Below the pieces are notes generated by a model, which made no database searches, was not told the origin of the DNA, and worked only from the letters and a program-made list of their open reading frames with translations. A stretch of 5,591 nt of DNA from Lachnospiraceae bacterium (GTDB lineage: Bacteria; Bacillota; Clostridia; Lachnospirales; Lachnospiraceae): contig JAGCCY010000285.1 of NCBI GenBank assembly GCA_017651385.1, positions 1-5,591 of the forward strand, in the 5' to 3' direction. The position numbers and the translations under genes were made by a program. Position 1 is the first letter of the stretch, and each line of letters begins with the position of its first letter. This document shows positions 1 to 5,591 of the stretch, in pieces.

Positions 1-362
1 CTTTGGTGGATATCACCGAAGACACTATCGAAAACGTAGCCAACACAAGTTATGAGCTTTCGTTCTTTATCGTTGCGGTCATACTCTATATCTTCATGCG
101 TGCAAAAGGTGTAAAGTATGAACTTCCAAAACAGCGGGACAAGATCCTCGCAGCAGTCTGCGAGACGGCGGGACAGTTTACATACGTGTTTGCAATGAGC
201 GGAAACGGTGCGATAGCGGCACCCATAATCTCGGCGGTCTGTGTTGTTTCACTTTTGCTTTCAAGAATATTCTTAAAAGAAAAGCTTACCGCAAAACAGT
301 ATTTCTTTATATTCATGGTGATCGCGGGTATACTTGCCCTTGCGATAATCGAAGGAGAATAA
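1..362 (+). CDS. EamA/DMT-family membrane transporter, C-terminal part (5' end outside window)
   Basis: The reading frame is open from the left edge to a TAA at 360-362 and gives about 119 residues. The apparent first codon is a TTG with no credible ribosome binding site, so this is a gene cut by the window edge and not a short protein. Four hydrophobic segments are visible, at roughly residues 16-34, 46-66, 68-88 and 98-116. The short charged link between the last two (LKEKLTAKQ), preceded by a proline-containing helix (AAPIISAVCVV), is the usual ending of the second EamA repeat in drug/metabolite transporter proteins, which normally have ten membrane helices and about 300 residues. It should be an inner-membrane permease for a small metabolite; the substrate cannot be read. 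It is the only plus-strand gene and converges on the aldehyde dehydrogenase gene at a shared terminator. The family call is good at superfamily level and weak below that. Confidence 0.72.
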   Translation, partial: LVDITEDTIENVANTSYELSFFIVAVILYIFMRAKGVKYELPKQRDKILAAVCETAGQFTYVFAMSGNGAIAAPIISAVCVVSLLLSRIFLKEKLTAKQYFFIFMVIAGILALAIIEGE

Positions 363-365
363 GAA

Positions 366-397
366 AAGCGGAACCTGAACGGTTCCGCTTTTTTTTT
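366..397 (+). terminator. Rho-independent, probably bidirectional terminator between convergent genes
   Basis: A perfect 10-bp inverted repeat (AAGCGGAACC at 366-375, GGTTCCGCTT at 381-390) with a 5-nt loop is followed by an unbroken T run to 397. It starts 3 nt after the stop of the plus-strand transporter. On the minus strand the stop codon of the aldehyde dehydrogenase (396-398) lies in the T run, the hairpin follows at once, and the sequence after it reads TTCTTATTC, so it can also end the minus-strand operon, though the minus-strand T tract is less pure. Confidence 0.93.
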
Positions 398-1775
398 ACT
401 TTAAAAACGTATGAAGCATCATATCTTTGTATTTCTTAAACGGCTGATAGCGCATCGGAACATCTATCCATGTCTTTTTGTCCATGATGCTCTTTTTGTG
501 TGAGAAGGTCTCAAATCCGGTCTTGCCGTGATATGCGCCCATTCCCGATGAACCGAAACCTCCGAAGCCCATTTCGGTGGTGGCAAGGTGCACGACCGTA
601 TCGTTTATGCAGCCTCCGCCGAAGCCTGTGCGTGCGATCACATCCTTTGCGATCTTTTTACTGCCCGTAAAAATGTAGAAAGCAAGCGGGCTGTCCATCC
701 CGTTTAATACTTTCACGACTTCTTCAATGTCTTTGAATGTCACTATCGGAAGTACGGGTCCGAATATCTCCTCCTGCATAACGGCATCGTCCCATGTCAC
801 GCTGTCCATAACGGTAGGGGCGATCCTTAAAGTTTCCGCATCGCTCTCCCCACCCGCTACGATCTTTGACGCATCCATAAGATTAAGCACACGCTTAAAA
901 TGCTTTTCGTTTATCATCTTTCCGTAATCGGGATTATCAAGCGGATCTTTGCCAAACTGCTTTTCGATCTGCTTCTTTAACTCGGATACGAATTCTTCTT
1001 TTACCGATTCATCACACAGGATATAATCGGGTGCAACGCAGGTCTGTCCGCAGTTTAAAAACTTGCCCCACACAACTCTTGTGGCGGAAAGCTTTATATT
1101 GGCGCTCTTTTCTATGATACAGGGGCTTTTCCCTCCAAGTTCGAGCGTTACGGGTGTAAGGTATTCCGATGCTGATCTTAATACTTCACCGCCTACGGCC
1201 TTGCTGCCCGTAAAGAACATATAATCAAAATGCTGGTCAAGAAGCGACGTATTCTCGGCTCTGCCTCCCGTTACAACTGCCACAAGCTCTTTGGGAAATT
1301 CATCGTTTAACATCTTTGCCATTACAGCACTTGTCTTTTCCGAGTATGCGCTCGGCTTTAAGATCACGGTATTTCCCGCCGCAAGAGCATCTGCAAGAGG
1401 AGTCAATGAAAGCAGTACCGGATAATTCCACGGGCTCATGATAAGAGTCACGCCGTAGGGTGAGCTTACCGTATAGCTTCGCGCCGCAAAATTGGTGATC
1501 GGCGTTTTTACATGCTTTTCACGCATGAAACCTCTTAAGTGTTTGCGCATATATGTGATCTCGCTTAACACAAGACCTATCTCGCACATAAAACTTTCCG
1601 TTGACGATTTGCCAAGGTCGCTTTTTAAAGCATCCGAAAGTTCATCTCTGTATCTGTTTATACCGTCATATAGCTTGTTAAGCGTTTCGATGCGCTTTTT
1701 ATAGGGAAGTGTCGCCCCTGTTTCAAAATACGAGCGCTGGCTTTCCACCAGCGCCTTGATCTCAATCGTATCCAT
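396..1775 (-). CDS. NAD(P)-dependent aldehyde dehydrogenase, class-3-like (non-acylating)
   Basis: This is a 459-residue, apparently full-length soluble ALDH that oxidises an aldehyde to a carboxylic acid with NAD(P)+. Visible motifs in order are the oxyanion Asn in SPWNYP (N117), the cofactor-binding Lys in LKPSAYSE (K140), the Rossmann loop FFTGSKAVGG (187-196), the general-base Glu in LELGGKSP (E212), the nucleophile Cys in NCGQTCVAPD (C246), the cofactor-ribose Glu in EEIFGP (E336), and the C-terminal block with SSGMGAYHGKTGFETFSHKK. That block and the length near 455-460 match the ALDH3 branch (bacterial YwdH-like and fatty-aldehyde types) and not the roughly 490-residue ALDH1/2 branch. 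No membrane anchor follows the catalytic domain. The start ATG is 3 nt after the ADH stop, with GGAGA (1784-1788) 8 nt upstream inside the ADH gene, which implies translational coupling. It is the last gene of its unit. The substrate is unknown; medium- or long-chain or aromatic aldehydes are typical of the class. Confidence 0.93.
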   Translation of the reverse strand: MDTIEIKALVESQRSYFETGATLPYKKRIETLNKLYDGINRYRDELSDALKSDLGKSSTESFMCEIGLVLSEITYMRKHLRGFMREKHVKTPITNFAARSYTVSSPYGVTLIMSPWNYPVLLSLTPLADALAAGNTVILKPSAYSEKTSAVMAKMLNDEFPKELVAVVTGGRAENTSLLDQHFDYMFFTGSKAVGGEVLRSASEYLTPVTLELGGKSPCIIEKSANIKLSATRVVWGKFLNCGQTCVAPDYILCDESVKEEFVSELKKQIEKQFGKDPLDNPDYGKMINEKHFKRVLNLMDASKIVAGGESDAETLRIAPTVMDSVTWDDAVMQEEIFGPVLPIVTFKDIEEVVKVLNGMDSPLAFYIFTGSKKIAKDVIARTGFGGGCINDTVVHLATTEMGFGGFGSSGMGAYHGKTGFETFSHKKSIMDKKTWIDVPMRYQPFKKYKDMMLHTFLK

Positions 1776-1778
1776 TGC

Positions 1779-2981
1779 CTATTTCTCCATTACCATGTGA
1801 TAAAATTTTTTAAGCTCGTTCTTGTCCATAAGGACCGGAACGGGGTAAAGCGGATTACCCTCTTTATCGGCATAGGCAGCCATTTCATCGATATCCTCTT
1901 CCTTAAGCTCGGGGAATGTATCTCCTATGCCGTAACGGATCTTCATATCCTTTATCGCCTGTATAAATGCTTTTGCGGCAGTCTTTTCATCGGTATCTTC
2001 AGATGATACGCCCGCTGCGACGGAGAGCTTCTTAAGCTTTTTATTTATGCAGTCACCGTATTCTTCAAGCACAAACGGCAAAAGAACGGCATTTGCAAGT
2101 CCGTGCGGAACGTTGTATTTACCGCCTAATGAATGTGCCACAGCATGCACATAACCCACATAAGACTTTGTGAATGCACAGCCTGCATGGAAAGAAGCTA
2201 CGAGCATGTTCTTTCGTGCTTCAAGATCCGAACCGTTTTCAACTGCTTTATCGAGATTTTCAAATATCAGCTTTACCGCGTAAAGAGAATCCTTTCTTGT
2301 GTCCTTTGTGGTGGAACCGCCGATAAATGCTTCAACCGCATGGGTAAGAGCATCCATACCCGTTGTGGAAGTGATCCCTTTGGGAAGACCTTCGGTAACC
2401 CTCGCATCCATTACGGCATAGCGCGGGATAAGCGGGAAATCGTTTATGCAATATTTATGACGTGTCTTGGAATCCACAATGATGGCCGCAAGCGTTGTTT
2501 CGCTTCCGGTTCCCGCTGTTGTGGGCACTGCGATAAGAAGAGGCAGTTTTTTATGGACTTTTAAGATGCCCTTAAGATCGTCCAGCGTTTTATTTGGACG
2601 GGCTGCGAGCACACCGACGGCCTTTGCGCAGTCCATGCTCGAACCGCCGCCGAAGCCGATAAGTGCGTTACATTTATTGGCCTTGTACACCGAAAGAGCT
2701 TCATATACGTTATCCGTTGTGGGATTGGCTACGGTCTTATCGTACACAAAATAAGGGATATTATTGTCCGCCAAAGCCTTGTAGAGATTATCGAGAAGGC
2801 CAAGCTTATTTAATGTCGCGTCGGTCACGACGAGGACCTTATCGGACCCTTCCTTTTTGATGATACCGGGAACCTCATCCACAGAATGAAGAAGCTCGGG
2901 CTTTCTGTAAGGCAGGATCGGGATCGCTGCCTTAAAACAGAACTGAAATGCCCTGCAATAGATCTTTTTAAATACATTCAT
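1779..2981 (-). CDS. Iron-containing (group III) alcohol dehydrogenase
   Basis: From the ATG at 2981 the protein has 400 residues, a normal size for the Fe-ADH family, which interconverts alcohols and aldehydes or ketones with NAD(P)H in the cytoplasm. Visible motifs are the dinucleotide-binding loop GFGGGSSMDCAKAVG (about 109-123), PTTAGTGSE (153-161), and the metal ligands D210 and H214 in GMDALTHAVEAF, H279 in HAVAHSLGG and H293 in VPHG. The spacing (4 residues, then 65, then 14) is close to that of FucO-type enzymes. The frame extends another 33 codons upstream to an ATG at 3080, but that version overlaps the hydratase by 28 nt, crosses a terminator-like hairpin and has no family resemblance, whereas ATG 2981 has GGGGG 8 nt upstream. 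An oddity is the basic, aromatic N-terminus (NVFKKIYCRAFQFCFKAA) before the first recognisable strand at KVLVVTD. It is paired with the ALDH gene 3 nt downstream. Substrate unknown; reduction of a fermentation aldehyde is the likeliest physiological direction. Confidence 0.92.
   Translation of the reverse strand: MNVFKKIYCRAFQFCFKAAIPILPYRKPELLHSVDEVPGIIKKEGSDKVLVVTDATLNKLGLLDNLYKALADNNIPYFVYDKTVANPTTDNVYEALSVYKANKCNALIGFGGGSSMDCAKAVGVLAARPNKTLDDLKGILKVHKKLPLLIAVPTTAGTGSETTLAAIIVDSKTRHKYCINDFPLIPRYAVMDARVTEGLPKGITSTTGMDALTHAVEAFIGGSTTKDTRKDSLYAVKLIFENLDKAVENGSDLEARKNMLVASFHAGCAFTKSYVGYVHAVAHSLGGKYNVPHGLANAVLLPFVLEEYGDCINKKLKKLSVAAGVSSEDTDEKTAAKAFIQAIKDMKIRYGIGDTFPELKEEDIDEMAAYADKEGNPLYPVPVLMDKNELKKFYHMVMEK
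1784..1788 (-). promoter_or_regulatory. Ribosome binding site of the aldehyde dehydrogenase, inside the ADH gene
   Basis: Reading the minus strand, GGAGA lies 8 nt before the ALDH ATG and within the last codons of the ADH gene. Only 3 nt separate the ADH TAG (1779-1781) from the ATG, so terminating ribosomes can restart directly. This fixes the ALDH start and supports cotranscription of the two genes. Confidence 0.8.
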
Positions 2982-2989
2982 ACCTTTCA

Positions 2990-2994
2990 CCCCC
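2990..2994 (-). promoter_or_regulatory. Ribosome binding site deciding the ADH start
   Basis: On the minus strand the sequence before the ATG at 2981 is GGGGGTGAAAGGT. GGGGG sits 8 nt from the ATG and can pair with the anti-SD CCUCC using one G-U pair. The AAAGG further on is too close to the start to be the main site. No comparable site precedes the in-frame ATG at 3080. Confidence 0.6.
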
Positions 2995-3002
2995 GTTTGA
3001 TA

Positions 3003-3037
3003 CTTACAAAAGCGCCGGTTAAGGCGCTTTTTGTAAG
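3003..3037 (-). terminator. Terminator-like hairpin between the hydratase and ADH genes
   Basis: CTTACAAAAGCGCC (3003-3016) and GGCGCTTTTTGTAAG (3023-3037) pair over 14 bp with one bulged base in the A/T part and a 6-nt loop. On the minus strand it begins 15 nt after the hydratase stop and has the A-tract, GC stem, TTTT order of an intrinsic terminator, but the U tract is only 4 long and is followed by GTAAG that can extend the stem. Only about 21 nt lie between its end and the ADH start, so no promoter fits after it. It is best read as a leaky terminator, attenuator or processing hairpin within an operon. On the plus strand it also has five Ts, but no plus-strand gene ends here. Confidence 0.7.
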
Positions 3038-3052
3038 CAATGTACCTTTCTT

Positions 3053-5341
3053 TTATACCCTGTTGTAATTTATAAGACATCCTTTAAGGATTATCTGTCT
3101 TTCTTCATCGGTAAGGTCGCCGAGCGTTAAGTCAAACTCTTTAAGACCCTCTTCTTTTACCGCGTAAGCCTTGATAACTTCTGCCTTTGTCTCTACGGCA
3201 TTCTTTATCCCGGGGATAAAGATATAATCAAGATTCTTAAACGGAAGATCGCCTTCCTTTATGATGAACGGAAGCATACCCCAGTTTATAAGGTTCGAAC
3301 GATAACGCTTTGTGGCGTATTCATTGGCTATGTTGGCACAGCCGCCGAGAACTCTCTGACAGGATGCTGCCTGCTCGCGGGCTGAACCGTCACCGGGCTT
3401 AACCGCAAATATCGTGGAACCGAGTTCCGTATTCTGTAATGTCATATCGGAGAACTTCTCTGAAACCTTCTTTACCGCATTAACAGTATCACTGCTCAAT
3501 CCATCACAGGATGCATCTTCTCTTCTTTTGTTCTCATCGTCTCTTATAGCCTTTGCACGGCCCACATATTCGGGGTCTTTTCTTGAAAGCGTAAACTCTG
3601 CAAGGCCCAAAGGATTTGAACGGTAAGACGAGGTCTCGCCCGAAGGGATGAGCTCGTCGGTCGTGGTAACGGGATCATGGATCTCGGATACCACTCTTAC
3701 AAGAAGATTATCCTTAAGCGCGATCATCGACGGCCAGTCCTTGATGTTGGGACCCTGTATGATCTCTGCGTTCTCATCGGCAACACCGTGAGAGTCGAAT
3801 ACTCTGTGCTTATAGATATTTGCATCAAAGTGATATTTATACTTACCGATGACATCGGGAACTTCCGTAGCGGGAGTAAGAACACCCTGATTGGCTGCGG
3901 TTGCTGCGATGGAACGTGCGTCCATAAGTGCGACCGACGATATCTGACCGTTCTGGAGCTTTGAACCTTCACGGTTAGGGAAGTTTCTGGTCGAATGTCT
4001 TATGCTGAACGCATTGTTGGACGGTGTATCACCCGCACCGAAGCAGGGGCCGCAGAACGCGGTCTTAAGCACCGCACCGGTCTCCATAAGGGCTGCGGCA
4101 CAGCCGTTTTTCACAAGTTCAAGATATATAGGCATGGAAGCGGGATAAACGCTTAATGTAAACGCATCGTTACCGATATATGCGCCCTTAAGGATATCGG
4201 CTGCCGCGCAGATATTCTCAAATCCGCCGCCCGCACAGCCTGCGATTATACCCTGGTCCACCATGAGTTTTCCGTTCTTTATCTTACTGTGAAGATCGAA
4301 TGCTACCTTGCCGTCAAGGCTTACCAAAGCCTTTTTCTCAACATCGTTAAGTATATCGTCAAGATTTTCATTAAGCTCTTCTATCGTATATACGTTGCTT
4401 GGATGGAACGGCATTGCTATCATGGGACGGATCTTTGAAAGATCGACCTTCATGAAGTTATCGTAATATGCAACCGCTCCGGGATTTAACTCCTTAAAGT
4501 CTTTGCCTCTTTCGTGGATCTCGTAGAATTCCTTTATCTCGTCGTCCGTTCTCCAGATGGATGAAAGACATGTGGTCTCGGTAGTCATTACGTCGATGCC
4601 TATCCTGAAATCGGCCGAAAGCTTTGATACACCGGGACCCACAAATTCCATGACCTTGTTCTTCACAAAGCCGTTTTTGAATACCGCACCGATGATCGCA
4701 AGCGCCACGTCCTGAGGGCCTACGCCCCTTACGGGTTCACCTTCAAGATAGATACCCACAACCCCGGGCATATTGATATCATAAGTCTGTTCAAGAAGCT
4801 GCTTTACAAGTTCCGGACCGCCTTCACCCATTGCCATGGTACCGAGTGCACCGTAACGGGTATGGGAATCGGAACCTAAGATCATTGCTCCGCCTTCGGC
4901 AAGCATCTCACGCGCATACTGGTGTATGACTGCCTGATGAGGGGGTACATAGATACCGCCGTAACGTTTTGCACAGGAAAGACCGAAGACATGATCGTCT
5001 TCATTGATGGTGCCGCCTACAGCACAGAGTGAATTATGGCAGTTTGTAAGCACATACGGGATAGGGAATTTCTTAAGACCCGAAGCACGGGCTGTCTGAA
5101 TGATACCCACAAAGGTGATATCATGACTTGTGAGCTTATCGAACTTGATCTTAAGTTTGTCCATATTGCCCGAAGTATTGTGGTTTTTTAATATACCGTA
5201 GGCGATAGTGGACTCATGCGCTTCTTCTTTTGATACATTCTTTCCCGTAAGGGAAGCGATCTTAGTTAAGGCTTCGTTATTGTCTTCTACAATTTCGGAT
5301 CCGTTTACGAGGTATGCTCCACCCTCAAATAGATTAATCAT
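3053..5341 (-). CDS. Aconitase-superfamily hydratase, YbhJ-like, [4Fe-4S] enzyme of unknown substrate
   Basis: From ATG 5341 the protein has 762 residues, like mitochondrial aconitase and E. coli YbhJ (both about 750-780). The aconitase layout is complete. Using M at 5341 as residue 1, it has IHQ with H140, the GSDSHT motif (D158, S159, H160), GPGV followed by E255, the cluster cysteines C369 (AGCAGGG) and C430/C433 (CGPC), the substrate arginines R452 and R457 in TRNFPNREG, then a linker and the swivel domain with [19 protein letters not shown] (R574) and [10 protein letters not shown] (S653, R655). The family reversibly dehydrates and rehydrates hydroxy acids such as citrate. Two places differ from classical aconitase: the Asp-His pair region reads TNCHNSLC, and the second Ser of GxGSSRE is Ala654. 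This favours a substrate other than citrate, or altered handling. An in-frame TTG lies 7 codons upstream, but ATG 5341 has AAAGGA 10 nt upstream. It lies 59 nt after the phosphorylase and 71 nt before the ADH, each gap holding a hairpin. Superfamily sure; subfamily likely; reaction unknown. Confidence 0.93.
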   Translation of the reverse strand: MINLFEGGAYLVNGSEIVEDNNEALTKIASLTGKNVSKEEAHESTIAYGILKNHNTSGNMDKLKIKFDKLTSHDITFVGIIQTARASGLKKFPIPYVLTNCHNSLCAVGGTINEDDHVFGLSCAKRYGGIYVPPHQAVIHQYAREMLAEGGAMILGSDSHTRYGALGTMAMGEGGPELVKQLLEQTYDINMPGVVGIYLEGEPVRGVGPQDVALAIIGAVFKNGFVKNKVMEFVGPGVSKLSADFRIGIDVMTTETTCLSSIWRTDDEIKEFYEIHERGKDFKELNPGAVAYYDNFMKVDLSKIRPMIAMPFHPSNVYTIEELNENLDDILNDVEKKALVSLDGKVAFDLHSKIKNGKLMVDQGIIAGCAGGGFENICAAADILKGAYIGNDAFTLSVYPASMPIYLELVKNGCAAALMETGAVLKTAFCGPCFGAGDTPSNNAFSIRHSTRNFPNREGSKLQNGQISSVALMDARSIAATAANQGVLTPATEVPDVIGKYKYHFDANIYKHRVFDSHGVADENAEIIQGPNIKDWPSMIALKDNLLVRVVSEIHDPVTTTDELIPSGETSSYRSNPLGLAEFTLSRKDPEYVGRAKAIRDDENKRREDASCDGLSSDTVNAVKKVSEKFSDMTLQNTELGSTIFAVKPGDGSAREQAASCQRVLGGCANIANEYATKRYRSNLINWGMLPFIIKEGDLPFKNLDYIFIPGIKNAVETKAEVIKAYAVKEEGLKEFDLTLGDLTDEERQIILKGCLINYNRV

Positions 5342-5351
5342 GTAATAGGTT

Positions 5352-5357
5352 TCCTTT
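5352..5357 (-). promoter_or_regulatory. Ribosome binding site deciding the hydratase start
   Basis: On the minus strand AAAGGA ends 10 nt before the ATG at 5341. The alternative in-frame TTG at 5362 would place this site inside the coding region and has only the T-rich flank of a hairpin upstream, so ATG 5341 is preferred. Confidence 0.65.
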
Positions 5358-5367
5358 CGCAAAGAAT

Positions 5368-5387
5368 GGGAGGGCTTATGCCCTCCC
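5368..5387 (-). terminator. Terminator-like hairpin between phosphorylase and hydratase genes
   Basis: GGGAGGGC (5368-5375) and GCCCTCCC (5380-5387) form a perfect, very GC-rich 8-bp stem with a 4-nt loop, 13 nt after the phosphorylase stop on the minus strand. The following minus-strand bases are ATTCTTTGCG, a poor U tract, so termination may be partial. Only 26 nt separate it from the hydratase ATG, which leaves no room for a downstream promoter. In the plus direction it is followed by TATTTATTTTTCT and would be a better terminator, perhaps against antisense transcripts. Alternatively it is a 5'-leader hairpin of a transcript starting just before it; the only -10-like sequence (TAAATA, about 5389-5394) lacks a good -35. 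Confidence 0.6.
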
Positions 5388-5400
5388 TATTTATTTTTCT

Positions 5401-5591
5401 TTAAAGTTCCACTTTATCGAGATGCCAGATGTCGTCGACATACTCCCGGATCGTACGATCCGAGGAGAACTTGCCCGAGCATGCTACGTTAAGTATCGCT
5501 TTCTTGGCCCACTCGGATTCGTCTCTGTACCAGCTGCCTATCTTTTCCTGAGCCTCCGCATATGAACGGAAGTCCTTTAAGATAAAGTATC
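5401..5591 (-). CDS. glgP: Glycogen/maltodextrin phosphorylase, C-terminal end (5' part outside window)
   Basis: Translating the minus strand back from the TAA at 5401-5403 gives 62 residues open to the window edge. They begin YFILKDFRSYAEAQEKI and contain EWAKKAILNVACSGKFSSDR followed by TIREYVDDIWHL. This is the conserved carboxy terminus of family GT35 phosphorylases, in which NxAxSGKFSSDRTIxEYxxxIW is almost invariant. The enzyme releases glucose-1-phosphate from glycogen or maltodextrin using a pyridoxal-phosphate cofactor; the PLP lysine and catalytic centre are outside the window. GlgP and MalP cannot be told apart from this piece, so the symbol is provisional. One variation is Cys in place of the usual Arg, Lys or similar residue before SGKFSSDR. 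It is upstream of the hydratase on the same strand and may be the first visible member of the same transcript. Confidence 0.92.
   Translation of the reverse strand, partial: YFILKDFRSYAEAQEKIGSWYRDESEWAKKAILNVACSGKFSSDRTIREYVDDIWHLDKVEL
5447..5462. repeat. Perfect 16-bp palindrome inside the phosphorylase gene
   Basis: CGGATCGTACGATCCG reads the same on both strands. It falls in codons for the conserved SDRTIR stretch, which limits freedom of sequence, so it may be coincidental. It is about 105 nt upstream of the hydratase start, a position where an operator could act on an internal promoter, but no convincing -35/-10 pair is visible next to it. Confidence 0.35.

Noticed and set aside
86..316. 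Minus-strand frame opposite the transporter fragment
   Set aside because: Overlaps a membrane protein whose helices and ending fit the EamA family; no independent support.
727..1704. Short plus-strand frames opposite the aldehyde dehydrogenase
   Set aside because: Antisense shadows with Ser-rich, low-information translations and no start context.
2133..2754. Plus-strand open frames opposite the ADH gene
   Set aside because: They mirror a well-supported dehydrogenase, show no recognisable domain and lack convincing ribosome binding sites. They are by-products of codon usage on the real strand.
3003..3037. The hairpin read as a Rex (redox repressor) operator, tempting because of the neighbouring ADH
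   Set aside because: Rex sites have TTGTxAA then an 4-6-nt spacer then TTxACAA. Here the half-sites are in the opposite orientation (CTTACAA outside, TTGTAAG outside) and much further apart, so the match fails.
3414..3972. Open frames on both strands within the hydratase gene, including a second minus-strand frame rich in Ser, Arg and Pro
   Set aside because: They are fully contained in a gene whose conserved motifs are continuous. Composition is that of an out-of-frame reading, and no frameshift is needed to explain the hydratase.
5341..5362. TTG at 5362 as the hydratase start
   Set aside because: It would put the AAAGGA ribosome binding site inside the gene, and the seven extra residues add nothing recognisable. 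ATG 5341 is better supported.
1..5591. Microcompartment, mobile element, CRISPR or phage content
   Set aside because: No shell-protein domains, transposase motifs, direct-repeat arrays or integrase signatures are visible. The ADH N-terminal helix alone is not evidence for a microcompartment.

Overview
The window looks like a stretch of chromosome from an anaerobic, fermentative Firmicute, most plausibly a member of Clostridia close to Lachnospiraceae. This rests on the moderate base composition, the strong purine-rich ribosome binding sites, the short gaps between genes, and the flavour of the proteins (an iron-type alcohol dehydrogenase with an aromatic, basic N-terminal extension and a YbhJ-like aconitase-family hydratase). 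The taxonomic call is an inference from memory of similar proteins and is not proven by the window. I see no phage, IS element, CRISPR array, tRNA or rRNA.

Layout: from the left, the 3' end of a plus-strand EamA/DMT-type membrane transporter (1-362) runs into a strong, probably bidirectional terminator (366-397). Everything to the right is on the minus strand. In transcription order it is the 3' end of glycogen/maltodextrin phosphorylase (5591-5401), an aconitase-superfamily hydratase (5341-3053), an iron-containing alcohol dehydrogenase (2981-1779) and a class-3-like aldehyde dehydrogenase (1775-396). The last two genes are 3 nt apart, with the aldehyde dehydrogenase ribosome binding site inside the alcohol dehydrogenase gene, so they are almost certainly translated together. 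There is no gene-free stretch longer than about 60-75 bases.

How the genes may work together: phosphorylase feeds stored glucan into glycolysis. The Fe-ADH and ALDH act on aldehydes, one consuming and the other producing NAD(P)H, so together they can dismutate an aldehyde to alcohol plus acid with no net redox change. The hydratase keeps the three [4Fe-4S] cysteines and most aconitase catalytic residues, but departs from the canonical sequence around the Asp-His pair and in the GxGSSRE motif. Its substrate is therefore open. Whether it supplies the precursor of the aldehyde is speculation.

The most notable non-coding features are two hairpins, one in each short gap between the phosphorylase, hydratase and ADH genes. 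Each sits so close to the next start codon that no ordinary promoter fits after it. They look like leaky terminators, attenuators or mRNA-processing elements within one transcript. Start-site choice matters for two genes: the ADH reading frame extends upstream to an ATG that overlaps the hydratase and would include the hairpin (real start proposed at 2981), and the hydratase frame extends to a TTG that lies only 7 codons before the well-supported ATG at 5341.
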